From contig OX344761.1 of NCBI GenBank assembly GCA_947034895.1, positions 72,849,839 to 72,913,838 of the forward strand: DNA of 64,000 nt, given 5' to 3'. Positions 24,984 to 39,567 of the stretch are shown here, piece by piece. How positions within the stretch are numbered: the stretch's first letter is position 1; every line of letters starts with the position of its first letter. This DNA comes from Rhytidiadelphus loreus (Eukaryota > Streptophyta > Bryopsida > Hypnales > Hylocomiaceae). The notes under the pieces are model-generated. The model was not told where the DNA came from, searched no databases, and saw nothing but the letters and a program-made list of their open reading frames with translations. Position numbers and translations under genes: made by a program.

Positions 24984-27900
24984 TGTTTAGAAAAGAAAAG
25001 GTATGAACTGAATGGTATCAATGTATGGGCGCAACTGGGTACCCTCTGTAGCACATATGGTGCAGAGAAAAGCCCTACCCTGCTGCTGTAAGTTATGTAA
25101 GCTTATTAAGGTAGAATCACCCATTCCCGACCAGGGATGAGTCTCCAACATGTAGAGGTAATCTAATTCCAACCAAGTAAGCTGTTTTTGTGGACTACCA
25201 GATTTAATCACGAGCACAATATACAAGGCTGCAAGGAACAATTATTACATGCCATGTGTTTATTTTGAAATTTGTACACATGAGCAGGAAGTAATCTTGT
25301 CTATGATTGGAATTGCAGAACTCTAAATGTTGGGTATGGTTTGGGAACACTTTATGCCTTCTAAAATTCACAGAAATTTCAGTTTTGCAAATAAAATTCT
25401 GAAAATTTTGCAATCACAGTATTTTCTACGTTCCTACACAGGAAAAATTTCCATTCCACTCAACTATTACCCATCTGTCCCACAGATGCTTATTTGATCG
25501 GTTATGGGCAGCCTTATCTTAGTGAGGTTTGCATAACTTATTGATCATTCAGTCAAAGGCCACTCACTCAGGTGCAGTGGCTGCTCTTTCTCGGCGGCAA
25601 GGGAACCGGTTCTAACTTACTCAGTGTGACCTGTTTGCAAAACCGTCCCACCTAGATTCTTGTCATACCATTGTTTACCAACGAGGGCAGGAGGCATGGG
25701 GGTCCCTTTTTGCATCCTTCAAGAAAAAGGAACCCCTCACACACCTGAAACTGGAAACTGTCACTTATTGATGGCTCCTCGGCCCAACTCCAATCCTTGA
25801 TTTTGAACTCTTTGAGTCCCTTCGAGGCATCTAGCAAAGTGCGACGTCTTATTAGAAATAGAGGTTTTCATGTGATACTTTGAGATTTTTTAAATGATGT
25901 GTTATATGTTTTGTCACTCATCGGTGCAGTAAAACCTTGTAGGACCAAAGCTTACAAAATTATGGTGATTTGGGAATGTGGGGGTAGGTTTCCACAACAT
26001 CAATGTTTATGATGACTTTTTGAAGCATTTTTGAAGGTGTAGGAATGCATTAATTTTTCCAAGGATATTATTATTTTTCATTGGATCTAGCTTGGGGAGA
26101 ATAGTTACCGTACAATGAGTGCAAAACAAGGGATACTGAATAGCTAAAGACAAAGGAAAAATGTTTGGTATTTTAAAAAAAAATTATCTTTTTCTATAAC
26201 CTCTTCTTCATTCAATGTTGACGTCATTGGAATTGGCATTTTCCAATTCCATATTAGAGTTATTAGCAATTTAGTTTTTCCTTTCATATTTTATTTGATG
26301 ATTCTTTAAAGAAAAAAATAAATGCTTATTTGGAGAAAATAAAATGTAGATTCTCAATTCAATTTTATAATGTAATTAACAAAAAACTTTCAAGCCTTGA
26401 CATTGCAAATTATTCAAAGCCAAATGGCCCTATCTGTGAGGGTGCAAAAAAATTATTTTCTTCCCATCGAAGTGAATGAACACTATAATTTTGCAATTTA
26501 TGTTGTCAATGTTTTTGAAATTTTTATAACATACTTTTCTAGTAGCTTATAAGAATATCCTATTCTAGGAATCCAAAAATTAAAATTAAAAAATCATTTT
26601 TTTTCTTTGTATTAGAAACGACAATTTTGAAGGAGTATTTAGTGAAACATAGTTGTAGAACTTTAGAACTTTAGATCTTAATCCCTTGAGGATTAGATGT
26701 TCAAATTTCAAACAACAGATGATCACAAAGTAAAATATCCCAAGCGCACAAAGTCTTTGTTTTTTCATCCATCTAAATGCTTGCAGATTCTTATTTTAGT
26801 TTTTTTACATTTGTAGAGCACATATTCCTAGAACTTTTCTTTACAAATAGTCTATAGTTCAAGGGTGTTATGTATGTTTGACCTCAAAAGTAACTTTTCT
26901 ATTTTTTAAAATGACCTCTAAAAAATAAGGTAAATGAAAAAATAATATAAAAATCTTAGAAAATCTCCATAATCAAAAATTAAAATTTTGAACTTAAAGA
27001 ACAAATATGTGTAATTGAATATCACACTACACTCAATTATAGAAGGAATTTCTATTTTTGAATTTCAGATATCATTGAAAATTATTGGTTGATATAGTAG
27101 TAGATCTAATCATATGGATATTATCTATGGATCATATTTTACAACTTTCAAAAAAATATATCATTGAATTATTAATTTGAGTTTCATTTTATAGTAAATA
27201 AGATTGAAATGAAAGAAAATTATTACTATACCAATATACCCTATCTATGGTTTAATATTTAGGTTTCAAAAATTAACCGCTAAAGGACCAAGTTTACCTA
27301 TCTTTTAGGGACACTTGAAGGTTCAAACATATTTGAATAGGTTCCTTGTTTTTAGCATGATTTTAAAATATATATTTAAAGATAGGAATACACACTAGCT
27401 TTCTAGAAATATAAATTTTATTTCAATTAGTACCTTAGAACAAAAGTTATGCCACTCTAAGCTTAGAAAAAAGATTGCTCAGCTACACAAAAGAAATCAC
27501 AAAAACTCAAAATTAAACTTTTAAATTTTTGTTTCCTTTAGTGAATCTTTTAAATTTTTGTTTCCTATAGTAAAAGATTTTATTCATTATATTTGAACTA
27601 GTGATGAGAATCTTATGGAAAGTTTTGTTTTTTGGACAATGTGCGCATCTTCTTAAAAAAATAACTTATAAGATTCATTTTGAACTCAATCTTTTAGAAT
27701 TTTTCAGGAAAAAGTTTCACATGGTTTAGTTTGCTTGCTAGAAAAATCTCCCTATTGGGATTAGTGAGGTTCCTTTCATTTATGCCAAATGAATTTTTAA
27801 GCAACAAAACACAAAATTAAAGTTTACAACTTATGTAGCTACATCTGGATTTTTTTTTCTATTGTCAACAATTTCTATTATTGGAGTGCAATATGGCAAC

Positions 27901-28960
27901 TATACAAATTTTTCAAGATGACAATTTTCAATATAAGCACTCAATTTATTGTAAATCAAGCTACAACAATGCATTGCCAAGGGTAGATTAGGCAATTTTA
28001 ATGCATTTTTTTTGTAAACTCAAGTACACTTCTAGGTATAACTTGCAATTGTAATTTGTTTGTTCCATACCAAGAAAAATACAAAAATTTCTTAGTACTC
28101 ATTCAAACTTAGTAGATAATTTCCACATAACTATTGAACACATGAATTATAAATTGGTAGACTAACCATTACCATTTTTTCTAAATAATGAGTTGGTCCT
28201 TGATAATCATAACCAATAAAATACAATGTTGATAAGAAAATTGCATGTCCAAAAATTGCAAATAAGTTGCATACAAAAGAAGTACTATAACATGTTTAAA
28301 ATTAGTGAAACTACAAATACTTTCACTCTAAGGAAGTGGACTCCATTAAAATTGAGGTGGTTGCATTCTCACAAAGACAATTATAGATTTGGCAACCCAA
28401 GTAGTACATCTACTGATTTTTGTCATTGGAAGGTGCATATCTAGCACATCCAATGGTTAAGAAGTCACATTGTTATTGGTGTTGGCAACCAGATGTGTTG
28501 AAAAAGCTATTATGGGTCCAAATTTAAAAGACATAGTCCAATGAATGGAAGCATTGTTGGCATTTTGAATGTACTTTCAAAACAAGTTTTATTAAAGGGT
28601 TGTTACACCAAAAAATTAATGGTTGCAATTTGGATATAGTTGCAAGAAAATCCCAATTGGTTGGGATTAGTGTGTTTTGATTCCATCTCAAAACTATTAG
28701 TGATTTAGACTTTCCTTCTACCTCATACCTACTTCTATTTATCAATTTTTTAAGAATGAAAATCAACTGTGTATTTTTTGAAATTTTTTCTCCAAACTCC
28801 AACTCAATTCTTCAACATAATTATTTTTAAATTCAATCTATGTAACCAAAGTTTCGAAAATTTCTCTTATAAAATTTTACATAGTTTAGTCACTTTATTG
28901 TTAAATCCTATAGTTAGATATGCAAAAAAAAGTTTTAAGAGTTTTGCACTTTGCAATAGA
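24984..28960. other. AT-rich intergenic DNA, no gene seen
   Basis: Nearly 4 kb of low-complexity and decayed repeat sequence. The part around 28,650-28,830 resembles 59,060-59,260 in the opposite orientation (shared CCAACTCAATTCTTCAACA and its reverse), so both are fragments of one dispersed family. No frame over 100 codons has recognisable content. Confidence 0.5.
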
Positions 28961-29168
28961 AATGCATTACAGAAAAAATGAAGCCTATTGAGGGGCTGAG
29001 GGCTTCTCCAGCAGCACCTGAACTACCCTCCCATCTTTTTTTTTGGCAAAATTTTTTTTCCCCCTAAAATCGCCCACCTCAAACTTGCAGTTTTCAATGC
29101 TGCTAGTGGCATAGGAACCCAATTTTACATTCATTTTTTTCAAAATAAAAAAATAAACTTAGAGTTGC

Positions 29169-29314
29169 AAAAAAAAAAAAAAACTAAATAAAAAAAAACT
29201 AAATAAAAAAAAACTAAATAAAAAAAAACTAAATAAAAAACTAAAAAAGAAACTAAAAACTAAAAACTAAAAACTAAAAAACTAAAAACAACTAAAAACA
29301 ACTAAAAAAACAAC

Positions 29315-29317
<3 letters not shown>
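29169..29317. repeat. A-rich short tandem repeat
   Basis: Begins with a run of A, continues as four near-identical 14-15 bp units of the type CTAAATAAAAAAAA, then decays into CTAAAAA-type and CAACTAAAAA-type units up to the TA run. Confidence 0.9.

Positions 29318-29364
<47 letters not shown>
29318..29364. repeat. (TA)n microsatellite
   Basis: About 23 uninterrupted TA dinucleotides. It is likely to be polymorphic in length. Confidence 0.97.
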
Positions 29365-29368
<4 letters not shown>

Positions 29369-29510
29369 TGCCGGGGCTAATTGCTCTAGCAATATTCATC
29401 CAAGGTGACTTTCCTTTGCAGCTAGATTCTGGCCAGGGACTACTCTGAAAACAATAGCTTGTTTGGTCACTCCGGAATCGCCCTCTAGAGGCCTGAAGTT
29501 TTCTGTAATG

Positions 29511-32253
29511 GTAGTTTTGAGTGTTTTTTGACAAAAAGGGCCTTGGTCTTTTAGAGGTTAAAGAAAGTACATGTTATTGGACCTTCTAAATGTTGAAACT
29601 AAATTGAAAATGAGAGTAGGAAGCAAACACTGAGCTATGCAACCAAAATTGGCAATAGACATTGGCTCTTGAAAAACTACATTACATTATGGGAATGCAA
29701 AATTTTCCACAATATTTTCACAATATAATATAGTTTACTACTAGTTCTTCATTTGGTGCTAAAATAGGCTTTCTACCCTGTTTCCTTGATACTATGGTGC
29801 CCATAGTATATCCTTTCAATGTACCAAGTGGTATATCAAAAGTCCTATGTTGCAGTCTTTATTGGGCATCTCCTTTTAGTGACTACCAAGGGAGTAGACA
29901 ATCGGTCATTAAACCAATTGCTAGTTCCTTTTATCCTTTCGAATTTGGTCCTCATCAATGACTATAGTTCAATGGCTATTGAATTGAGTTCCAAGGCCCC
30001 TAAAATCAGTAGGACCCCTTAATTGCAAGTATTGGTCTATCTATAGATACATGCATTGAATTCCATCCCTATGTTCCACCGGTAGTGTCTTCTCCAGTTG
30101 ATCGCTCTCAAGAGTGTTGAAGTTTTTCCCCCTTGACCAAGACCATCATTATTGCTCCCCAATGATTGGCGTCACCTTGAACACTTGTACTGCATTTGTA
30201 GTCCTTCTAGTCTCAAAGGGATCTGAATTTGAAGCCAAAGTTGACATCATTGCCATTGATGTCGTAAAGGATAGCTACAAGTAAGTTAAAGCATGTTGGG
30301 AACATTAGATGAGATTCAGGGGGTTGGAGGGCCGTTTCAAGCTTGTTCTTGGCTTCTTTCCCCCAGGGCTTATCCAACGCCAATGTCAGAATTTAAAAAA
30401 TCAAATCAAATCAAAATTGTAAAAATGAAAAACAAAGTTCAATTTTTTTTTGAAACTGACGTGGCAGTCGCCATGCTATGTCAACACAGCTGTTGAACTG
30501 CAGTTTCGGCTAGTTTTGGCCTAGTTCCCAAACTGGGAACTCAGAGTATTCCAGAGGAGAAGAAAATCATCTAATGGTTGATAGCTGACTCCGTCTCCAA
30601 TGCACTAGTTCTAGTGATCGGATTTGATGTTGTGTGACAATTGGCAATCCTTTGTTGACCCTCTTAGACCTCTATTGTTGCTTCTCAAGAAACGATTGTA
30701 GACTCAAGCCGTGGACTTGGACATAAGCGAGCAACTCTTATTGCTCCTAATCTTCCAACTATAGACAATCTTCTAGTGTGGCGCTAGATATCTTCCTCTC
30801 TATCTAAATAGCTGCCCATTGCTTTTAGTCTCTTGTTGCACTTGTGGGATATCATGTCTCCTTGTTGAATTTTCTCCTAAGCAATGTTCTATTGCACCTC
30901 AATATTCAAATTATGAGTGTACAATCTCAACTTGTCTTCTTCTTGCTCTCCTATGAATTGGTCCTAAATTGCAAAGTCATGACCAACAAACACAAACACA
31001 CATTGGAAATTGTGGTATTTGCAAATTGTATGTTGAAGGCCCTGAATGATTTTGCTTCATTGTAATATTTTCTCTCATACATTCCCAAATTTGCTTCTAA
31101 AATTGCCTAATTTTTGTCCTAGATTGAACGCAACTACCAGCAACCACTCACCACTCAAGTGCCACTTGTGAAAGCCATGATCAACAAAATGTGTTGGAAT
31201 TCCAATCTATGATCATCTCAAATTAGTTACAATAGCTTAAAAAAAAAATGTAGTCAAAACCCAAAATCAACATCGATGATGCTCAAGAGTTTGGGACCTT
31301 TAAGCCAAAGTCTACGTACATGTTTTTCCAACCACACTTGGAAAGATTGATATCTACCATAGTAGGTTTTGAAGTATTGCTGCAGTGATAGTACCGAATC
31401 ACCATGGTCTGTTTTCATCCATTTTTAGGTGTCGCTAAACAAATCTTATTGCATTCAAGTCCACCTACCTTAGTGCACTTCTCATGCTTTGGGAGCTATC
31501 AATTAACTCCAATGCATTTGTCATCCAAATGGAGATCAAGCAATCTCTACTTACACATTGAACATAAACAAGTATAATTAGTGAATTCATCCATAAAGAT
31601 GTAATCCATGCTCCATGATACAATCCCCCATACAATGATCATTGTCTTCAAACACAAATAAATAAATAAAATTGTGGCCATATAATACCACTTTGATCAT
31701 GTTATACTTTTGCATACCATATCAAATCTTGAGTACTAAAAATAGAAATTGTATTTCTGTTCTCACATTGACCATGTGAACAATTTCTAAAATACATGTT
31801 TCTTTTAATGCAAACATAAAAAAAGTGGAATGAGCAATGTGGAACTTCCCTTGAGTCACAAAACAGAATTCTGCCATTAAAAGGTGCAGTGGTGCACTGG
31901 AACATCATGTGTCTGCACTAACAGGTTATTCTGCTTCCATGGGGCCAATTGGTGCATGGAACATGACGGCCTTATAGCTAAAAGACTACATGAATGATTC
32001 ATGTAAAACATGATTATATTGCTTACAACATATGTTTTCTATCTCAACCTACAATACTTGTAAGAAACTTCTATCCTACTTTAAACTTCCCGTCACCACA
32101 GCAGAACCCGTGGTCTAGCCTCTTTCACAATCAACTAACTAAAACAGAGTGCCCGTCGGGATAAAAAGAATCATAAAAAGAAAACTCGATGTGAATTACT
32201 GAAGAAACTACACCATGCTACTAGCCTCTTGGCACCCCCACTCCCACCAGCAG
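29511..32253. other. Intergenic DNA between repeats and the KONJAC-like gene
   Basis: No coding feature is supported. The rightmost few hundred bases should hold the 3' UTR of the minus-strand gene that stops at 32,254. Several short plus-strand frames at 29,819-31,065 have no motif and no codon-like consistency. Confidence 0.45.
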
Positions 32254-35200
32254 TTACAAGATGATCTCTTCTTGAACGCTGACGTTGAGTGTCTTATGAG
32301 GTAGGACAATGCAATTAACCACCACCACCTCATCCTCAACTACAACATCTTCTCCTACAATAAATAAATAAAAAGATACAAGTTAGAAACTAGGGACGAG
32401 GCTAATTGAGCTTGCGCTGCTACTAGAGAAAACAGAATAATACCATTATACAGCAAATACTTTCCGTATGCATTACTTAACAAAATGTTGAGAGACAGTT
32501 TTGCATTGAGAATGGAGGAGAAAAACTAACCAAGGATGGTGATGCCCAACTTGGCATTGTAATCACCTCCTCCCTGCATCGAAACAATGGAATGATCAAA
32601 CATGTTAGTGTCGAATTCGTCCAAGTCGACTTATGTCGCAGGTAGATAGTGAAAGCATTGGCACCAGTAACAACATTTTCCTTACGTTCTTACAAGAAAA
32701 GGTATATTGAAACTCGTAATATCATGATGAAACTTTTTAAGATAGAATTGAAGCTTGCCTGAACTCGAGCCCATCTTCCCAGTGAAGACTTCCAGCCAAC
32801 TATTGAGTGCATAACAACAGCATTTTCCTGGAATGTTTCCCACAAATTCGGTCAGGAGGCAAAGAGATATGCAACGAGCGAGAGAACATGCACATAAAAC
32901 AAGCCAGGAAATCTCACATGACCATTAAATAACCATCAAATAGTCGTATCACTCGCAATCAAATTAGACTTTCATGACAAGAAATGGAACACTTTTCTAT
33001 AAGAATATGACCTCCGATAATCAAATCCACTAACATTATCTCATTTTGTGAACGTAGGATCACATATCAATTCTTACACAAAACTTCAATAAAACGATAT
33101 GAAAGAGCTTCAAGGCAGAAAACTACAAACCTTGATTTCAACATCGTCAAGGATAATACACCCTATAAGCCGAGCACCAGGGCCAACACGAGCATTGGCT
33201 GATATTGAGACATTAGGCCCTAGCTGCTCCCCCACCCATGGAAGCGATTTCAAAATCGATCAGAAGACATATAATAAAGACAGGAGCTAGACAGGAGAGA
33301 ACCAGTCAACTTTCAGCACGGATTGAGATACAGTACGGGCATCAACTAATAGCGGAAAACCAAATCAGTCACAGAATACTAGTTGTTAATATAAGTAACT
33401 TGTAGCCCTTTTGAAGTACAAATTGACACAAAGACAATGTCAAGAGGATAAGTACAAGATAGACTTTACCTTGGCAGTTGGATGAACTTTGGCAGACCTA
33501 TGAATAAAAACATCTCCAACTATTGTAGGCGACCTTTTACCATCTCCAGAAGCCAAAAGCTCAGGCATCGTGATCCTGTACTGTGCTAAGTAGAGTGACG
33601 AGCACCGGAGAGACATTCTGCACAGAATTCCTCTCATCAGTATCTGAGCCCCATTACGATCTCAGAATAACAACAATGAATCAAAAGACGAGAAACCGCA
33701 AATACCTAAACCGTCACATCAGCTAGAAAACGGATTTCCCAAAAAATGAGTAAGGATTGCAGGTTTAGACAGCTGAAAGTGCAACCAGCAAATATCACAT
33801 ATTAAACGGATTTTCACAACAAACAGTAATCCAAGTTGGGTTCGATGCTAGCTCATCCACTTATGTGGATATGATAATCAACGAAACCCTTTTCAGAAGA
33901 GGAAATCTACTGTATCTCAACACAATCGTATACATTGCATGAATATTTATGAAGATCAAACGAAACTATCGAACAGGTAAAAGCGAAATCAGAAATAATC
34001 CCAAAAATCTGGTGTATTAAACTCACCCTGGTGTTTTAATCTGCTCCCAGAAATCATTCGTTTCGAAAGTGTAGAGCTTCTTTTTGCCAGCAAGTGGAGT
34101 GAGAATATCCTGATCAAGCCTCACAAAATCAGCTTGCATTGCCCTGAGACATTCGCACCATTCGATGTCATGAGAGTTCTTCCAGAACACGAGTCAGCAT
34201 AAATGTCTATTAGTATCAAGACCACTCGGTAAGCCCCAGCAAAGTACCTTTCCTAATTATAGCTATAATTTTCAAGTCTATGCCACAACAAGGACAGGCA
34301 CAATCCAAGGGAAATAGTCTTCATTTCAGCTCGTACCAACTAAAAGAGTACAAGCATTTTCATCAAATCACCCAAAGAAACTTGGATATTACCTGCTGTT
34401 AGTAGCAGTGTGAAGGGCTTCAAAGCTTGACATGCGACGTAAACTGTCTGCAAGCATAATTTCGAATTTAATTTAATTCTTAAAACAGGACACATTTAGG
34501 GACATTTTCCAACACATGGATACTGACAGTAAATATGTACAGCAATAAAGTCTTCAAACATGCTGTCCAGGTACAAAAAACATGATCAAGTTCAATCCCA
34601 ATGTATGTTAGAAGACATTGAGTTCGATCAAATGCGCATCATAACTAGAATCTCTTTGAGAACTGTAACATCATTGATAACACTCAGATACCAATTAAGG
34701 AACGTTTGAACGCATGAGGTGAGGAGAACGAAATTGGATACAGAAAGAAGTCAGGGAGCTCACATCTTTCATGTTTGCTGGAGGACACATCCTTGATGGC
34801 TTTGAAAATTTCTGGTGTGAAAATATAGACTCCACAATTGATAAAGTCACTCACCTGCAAAACTACCACAATGTCAAGGAAATCATGTGATGTTTTGTCA
34901 AGTCTCCTTATTTCCTGAACTATCCTATTCCTGAACTACTCCATTCCAGACCTAGATGTTTCAAATTACAATACAGTTTAAAGAAAATACTAAAAATGGC
35001 GATTTTGCAGAAGATAACAAGCATGCTTTGAGAGAGATCCTAACAACCAAGGCTTCCGAAGGGATTCAGATAAGTAAGCACAAATGTATCCCAAGGATCG
35101 GATGAAGGTTCAAAAGCTTACAAAGGTCTCTGGCTTCTCTGCATAGTGAAGTAGCTCGCCTGTTTCGGGATCTGCCACCAATTCACCAAATTCACTTGCA

Positions 35201-37583
35201 ATTTCTTTAGACACCTGCAGTCCACGAATGTCCTCAAAAAACTAAACACTGAGCAGAACCTCAAATGTTGAAGTCTAGACAGAAATATGAAACACATATA
35301 AGAGTGACAGGCGACGAAATTATTACCCTCTTGACTAACAGCGTGCCTATACCCGCATGCTTTCTGTGAGCCGCTGCAGACACATATGAGGCCACATCAA
35401 TGAATAAGCCACATCGTCCAATTTCCAAAAGATTTCTCACAGGTTGTTCATATAAGAGCAGACGGACATTCAACAGAAAGGGTGACGAAAGCCCCCCTCA
35501 AGAAACTGAAAAGTATCCATAACGCAACAATTCTCAGCACAAGAAATAGCAGGTCAGTAAATGCTGGAAAGATGTAAAGATGTAAAGATTCCCGCTTGCG
35601 AACAGACACGTCTCGAATACATCCGCAAACATTTACGTTAGAGTAAATGCGTCAGAACATTACAACAGTTAATGCTAACTATCAAAGTAGACAATCAGAG
35701 ACGATCCAGTGGAACAAAATCCTGACTGCCAAAAGATTGATCAAAATCAAAGGTAGATTTGAGATCAGTAAGCATACCAAGCATTGCAGTCAAAGGAAAA
35801 CTGCAGCATACATCACAGTTCAGCACAACAATATCAGTCTGCACAAATCAAGGTCGGAATCCGGAATTAGTACTGTAATGGCAGAAACTGTCGAATTCAA
35901 ATAAATTAATCTTTCCAAGTGTCACTAATTATCAAGAAATATAAGCTCGTCAACCTTGTAGAGAACAGGGTTCGTCATGGCCCTAAAAGAAGGGCGTCAA
36001 ATGATTCCCGTTCTTACAAGATTAATTGAGAACGATAGTGAAACTAAAACATATCGCACATGTGAAGAATATTGTTTTCGTAAGGAACTATGCAGTAACC
36101 TAATAAGATGAACCGCTATCGTACTTAGTGGTAAGGGCTTACAGGGTCATCATCCATGAGCAGGTCCTGGAACTTGTAAAGACCACCAGCAGATCCATGA
36201 GGCTTGTCTTCCCGCAAGTACCTGCGGTCATCTCCAATTGCTGAGTTGAAACAAACCAAGCGTAAATGATTACTGAAACACTACACAAATGAAAGGCATT
36301 GACCTTTCAATCAAAGAACTTCCAGCGTTAACTCACCTCACAGGAACCTTGAGCTCGTTTGAAAGTGCAGAGATATAAAGGGAAAATTCTTTTTCTTCAT
36401 AAAATCCAATGAGATAAACCTGAGTTAAGTCTGGGATCTGCAACCAGCAAACAACTTCACTCAGACGCTCGCCTACTTCTAACATTGAAACGACATCACT
36501 GTGGACTACTTACTCATCCAACATCAGGCTTTTTGAGGTTCATCGTTTCAATGTAAAAGACAGAAATCATCGAAATAAATATCTAATTGCTTTATCATTG
36601 CAGCTCCTCATCCAGACCCTTAAAATAGAACTCAAAGTGTATCAGAGTTAAGCATATTCCTCAAACGTCATTTGTTTTGGCCACAAACGTCACTAAAGAT
36701 AAAAGGCAAACCTTTTTGCAAGCAAGAATTGGATGGTGGACCATAGGCTGGCCCGCCAAGGGGAACAACGGTTTCGCCAAATTGAAAGAGAGAGGCCGAA
36801 AGCGAGTACCTAGACATCGCACAAAACAAAATGCAGATCATCAAACATATCAGCCAGGAGAAACCATTCGAAATTCGATCAATTGTGTACGATTCTCCTG
36901 ACGTACACAGTATGAACCATCATTGCAGTTTCCGCTGCTAATGTCATAACCACTTCAAAACAGCAATATCACACTTGTGACTTGTATGCTCGTCTAAGCA
37001 GTAGAGAGGTCAGTGCTAAGAGAACCGTCGCAACCTAGTGGTAGCGCAATCACTATAAGTAAAATATCTGTAGTAGCTTCCTCCGAGATCAATTAGCTTC
37101 CGGTTGTGGACAAAATCGTTTACAGAGTCAAAAAGAGATAAGTTTTCTAGAGAATTGTATTCTAAATGCAAATCCGAAGGTGGATGCAAATACTTCGGAA
37201 GTCGATCTAAATGAAAAAAGGCTACATTCGTGATTAATTTCGTTCAGGGATTTAGTGTAAATCTGCTTACCAACAGAATCATGTTCACAAGTTCACAAGC
37301 TAAAAATAAAGTCAAGTGAGGTAAGATTCTTAGAAAACTGTATTCTTAGTGCAAATCACACAAAGACTTCAAAAGACGATCTGCACGGGGGAAAACCTAA
37401 ACCAAAACCAAAAAAACACAAAAAAACGCTACATTCTTGATAAAATTCGTTTGATCTGAATCTGAGAAAGTCATTGCAATCAATTCGAATTCTGATAAGA
37501 AAACAACCTTTCGTCGGACCTCCCATCAAGATGACGGCCACGGTCCTCTTGTGCGAGCTGATCATCTCCGGTGAGCTCTCCAT
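32254..37583 (-). CDS. KJC1: GDP-mannose pyrophosphorylase-like, KONJAC/GMPPA type
   Basis: Nucleotide-sugar pyrophosphorylase family member. In Arabidopsis the KONJAC proteins stimulate the catalytic GMPP (VTC1) and so feed GDP-mannose into ascorbate and glucomannan; activity of this copy is inferred. The exons, 5' to 3', are 37583-37508, 36809-36712, 36437-36337, 36221-36143, 35838-35778, 35373-35327, 35214-35122, 34854-34764, 34447-34393, 34143-34027, 33617-33470, 33223-33131, 32827-32759, 32573-32531, 32354-32254. They join in frame to 423 aa (family about 415). The nucleotidyltransferase domain starts [19 protein letters not shown] (to residue 32), has [10 protein letters not shown] with Asp127, and AEKPETF with Lys181. 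The C-terminal part has left-handed beta-helix hexapeptides ([40 protein letters not shown]) and ends [11 protein letters not shown] chose ATG at 37,583 (MESSPEM). Intron 13 has a GC donor. Confidence 0.94.
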
Positions 37584-38540
37584 TATCAAAACCTCTTCCG
37601 CCTAAGGCGAATGCAGCACCAGAAATCCCTCACACCGTCTTCACGAAAGATCAAACCTCGAACTCGCCGCAATAACGCAATTCCTTCCAATGCCAGAAGC
37701 GCGCACCAAAAAAAAGAGCGGAGAGAAGAACCAAAAAAAAAAAAAAAGAAGCAAGCAAGCAAAGTCAATCTCTCACCAACCTCCCACAGATCGGCTTCCT
37801 TTTCCACGACTTCGTCTCTAATACCGTCTCGAATCTCCAGTAAAAACGCAAACGAGTCAGCTTGCGCTCCAACTAATAAAATCCAAAAACAGATCTCGCG
37901 CAATACAAGACGAAATAGAGCTTCCAATCACTCGTTCGACACGGCGCTTCGACGAGATTCACATTCACTCCACGAAATTCCCCCGTCCGCAGCGCACTAC
38001 CACCCGAAACCGCACTCAACGACACAGATTTCCGGAGCACACCACGACCATGCCACAACCAGATCGACACAACCCTCACTTGCTTTTGTCCTCCACAGCC
38101 ATAGCCACCGAGCACCACCAAGCTTTTCCAATCAATCTCACAGTCTACCCTACAGCTACATCTTTTAAATTGGAAAAATCTTCTTTACTGCAAAAAATTA
38201 AAAAATCTACTCATCACCTAGATCCACGACCGTAAACCCCACGCACAAGGTTACTATCTGAACCAAATAGTAAGCGCAGGTCGCGACGTGGCAACGTGAC
38301 GACTATCTCCGAATTCTAACTGATTCACGTTGATTTCCCGGAATCTACATAATGAGCTAATTCTATATTTTCGAGTTCCTGAGATTCTCAAGCCCTGGGG
38401 TACCGCTAAAATTAGCGGCGACTCCGCCAGTCCGAGCCCCGTCGACGACGAGTCTTGACTGGGAAACCGGGAAAACTGGCCAACTGGGTTTGTCAGTCCG
38501 TCGTCCAATTTTGACATGAACAAAATACTAGAAACCATTA
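37584..38540 (-). promoter_or_regulatory. Upstream region of the KONJAC-like gene
   Basis: Less AT-rich than the flanking repeats and without a recognisable gene, so it is the likely 5' UTR and promoter. A run of 15 A lies at about 37,733-37,748. The long plus-strand frame at 37,611-38,168 (185 codons) is Ser/Lys/Arg-rich low-complexity and is best explained as antisense of the leader. Confidence 0.45.
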
Positions 38541-38971
38541 ATTGATTGGATTGCTGCCCATTATTTTACTTCATTTTGTTTATTGAATTCCCAACATGGG
38601 GATATGCTTTAGTCAGTTAGACAGATCCCAAGGGATCATCGATCGTCGATCAATGACTGAGGTCCGTCAGTCGATCAGTAGCTAGCTAGCTAGTACAGTA
38701 CAAGCACAGGCTTGATGAGTGAAGAGCTCTGGAGAAACTCTGCCAGAGGCACTGAGCCACCGACGGGAACTACCACGCTCTCTGAGTTTATGACATGTAT
38801 CAGAAACTGGAAACAAGGCTGTCTGTTGGAGACTATATTTTGTGTGCAATTTATACGTACTATACTGCAAATGGGAAGTGGATATGCACAGCCTGCCTGC
38901 ACAGGAAATGATTGATTGATGGGGGCTGACCGCGATCACTGCTGTGACTTAACTTGGTGAGGAAGGTACAT

Positions 38972-39190
38972 GATTTGCAAGGGAAAATTCGACACGAAAA
39001 ATAATTTTGTGCTGGAGATGTAAGTTAGAACGCGTTCATATGATCAGTTTCTGCAAGTTTGCAGAGACGGCATTGGTGATGGATTTGCAAGGGGAAATTT
39101 CGACACGAGAATAATTTTTTTGCTGATTAGGGATCGATGTAAAGCTAGCTTAATTAGAACGCCAACAGTTTCTCTGCAAGTTTGTGGACG
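38972..39190. repeat. 110-bp tandem duplication
   Basis: GATTTGCAAGGGAAAATTCG at 38,972 recurs with small changes at 39,082, followed in both by CGACACGA-AATAATTTT-TGCTG, TTAGAACGC and TTTCT-GCAAGTTTG. There is no coding content. Confidence 0.75.
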
Positions 39191-39567
39191 GAAAAAGTTG
39201 AATGATGTGTGACATGAAAGCAAAATTGCATGAGTACCTGGAGTGTAGGTGAAGCGGTAGAGACATCTGAAAGCGCCATTGAAGCAGTAAATGATGAACA
39301 ATTTTACGGAAACATTATTCACCAATGAGTAATGGGGGTGTCCTTGGGAGTCATTCAAGTTTTGTTGTTGCTGTCGTTGTAAACCCTAAAAGGACACCGG
39401 AGACACTACGTGTCTAATGGATGACTTCAAGTTCAAGTGAGAGATTGTAGGATGGAAGAAAAAAAGACGTTTTTTTCATGTAATATTTTTTTATTTTTTT
39501 GGGGGGGGGAAGTTGCTTGAGTACAGTTTCAGTGAATAGTTTTGCAAATTTTCTCGTTTTGGTATCA

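Larger units (their letters stand above)
28965..29510. mobile_element. TIR element (family D) enclosing simple repeats
   Basis: The left end reads CATTACAGAAAAAATGAAGCC and the right end, reversed, CATTACAGAAAACTTCAGGCC, both followed by GAGGG-like sequence. The flanks are palindromic around TA, so a TA or TWA target duplication is possible. The interior is dominated by A-rich and TA simple repeats. Related ends occur at 39,568 and 46,279. Confidence 0.6.

Noticed and set aside
37611..38168. 185-codon plus-strand frame upstream of the KONJAC-like gene
   Set aside because: Low-complexity Ser/Lys/Arg content with a poly-Lys run from the A tract; it lies antisense to the expected leader and has no motif or splice partner.
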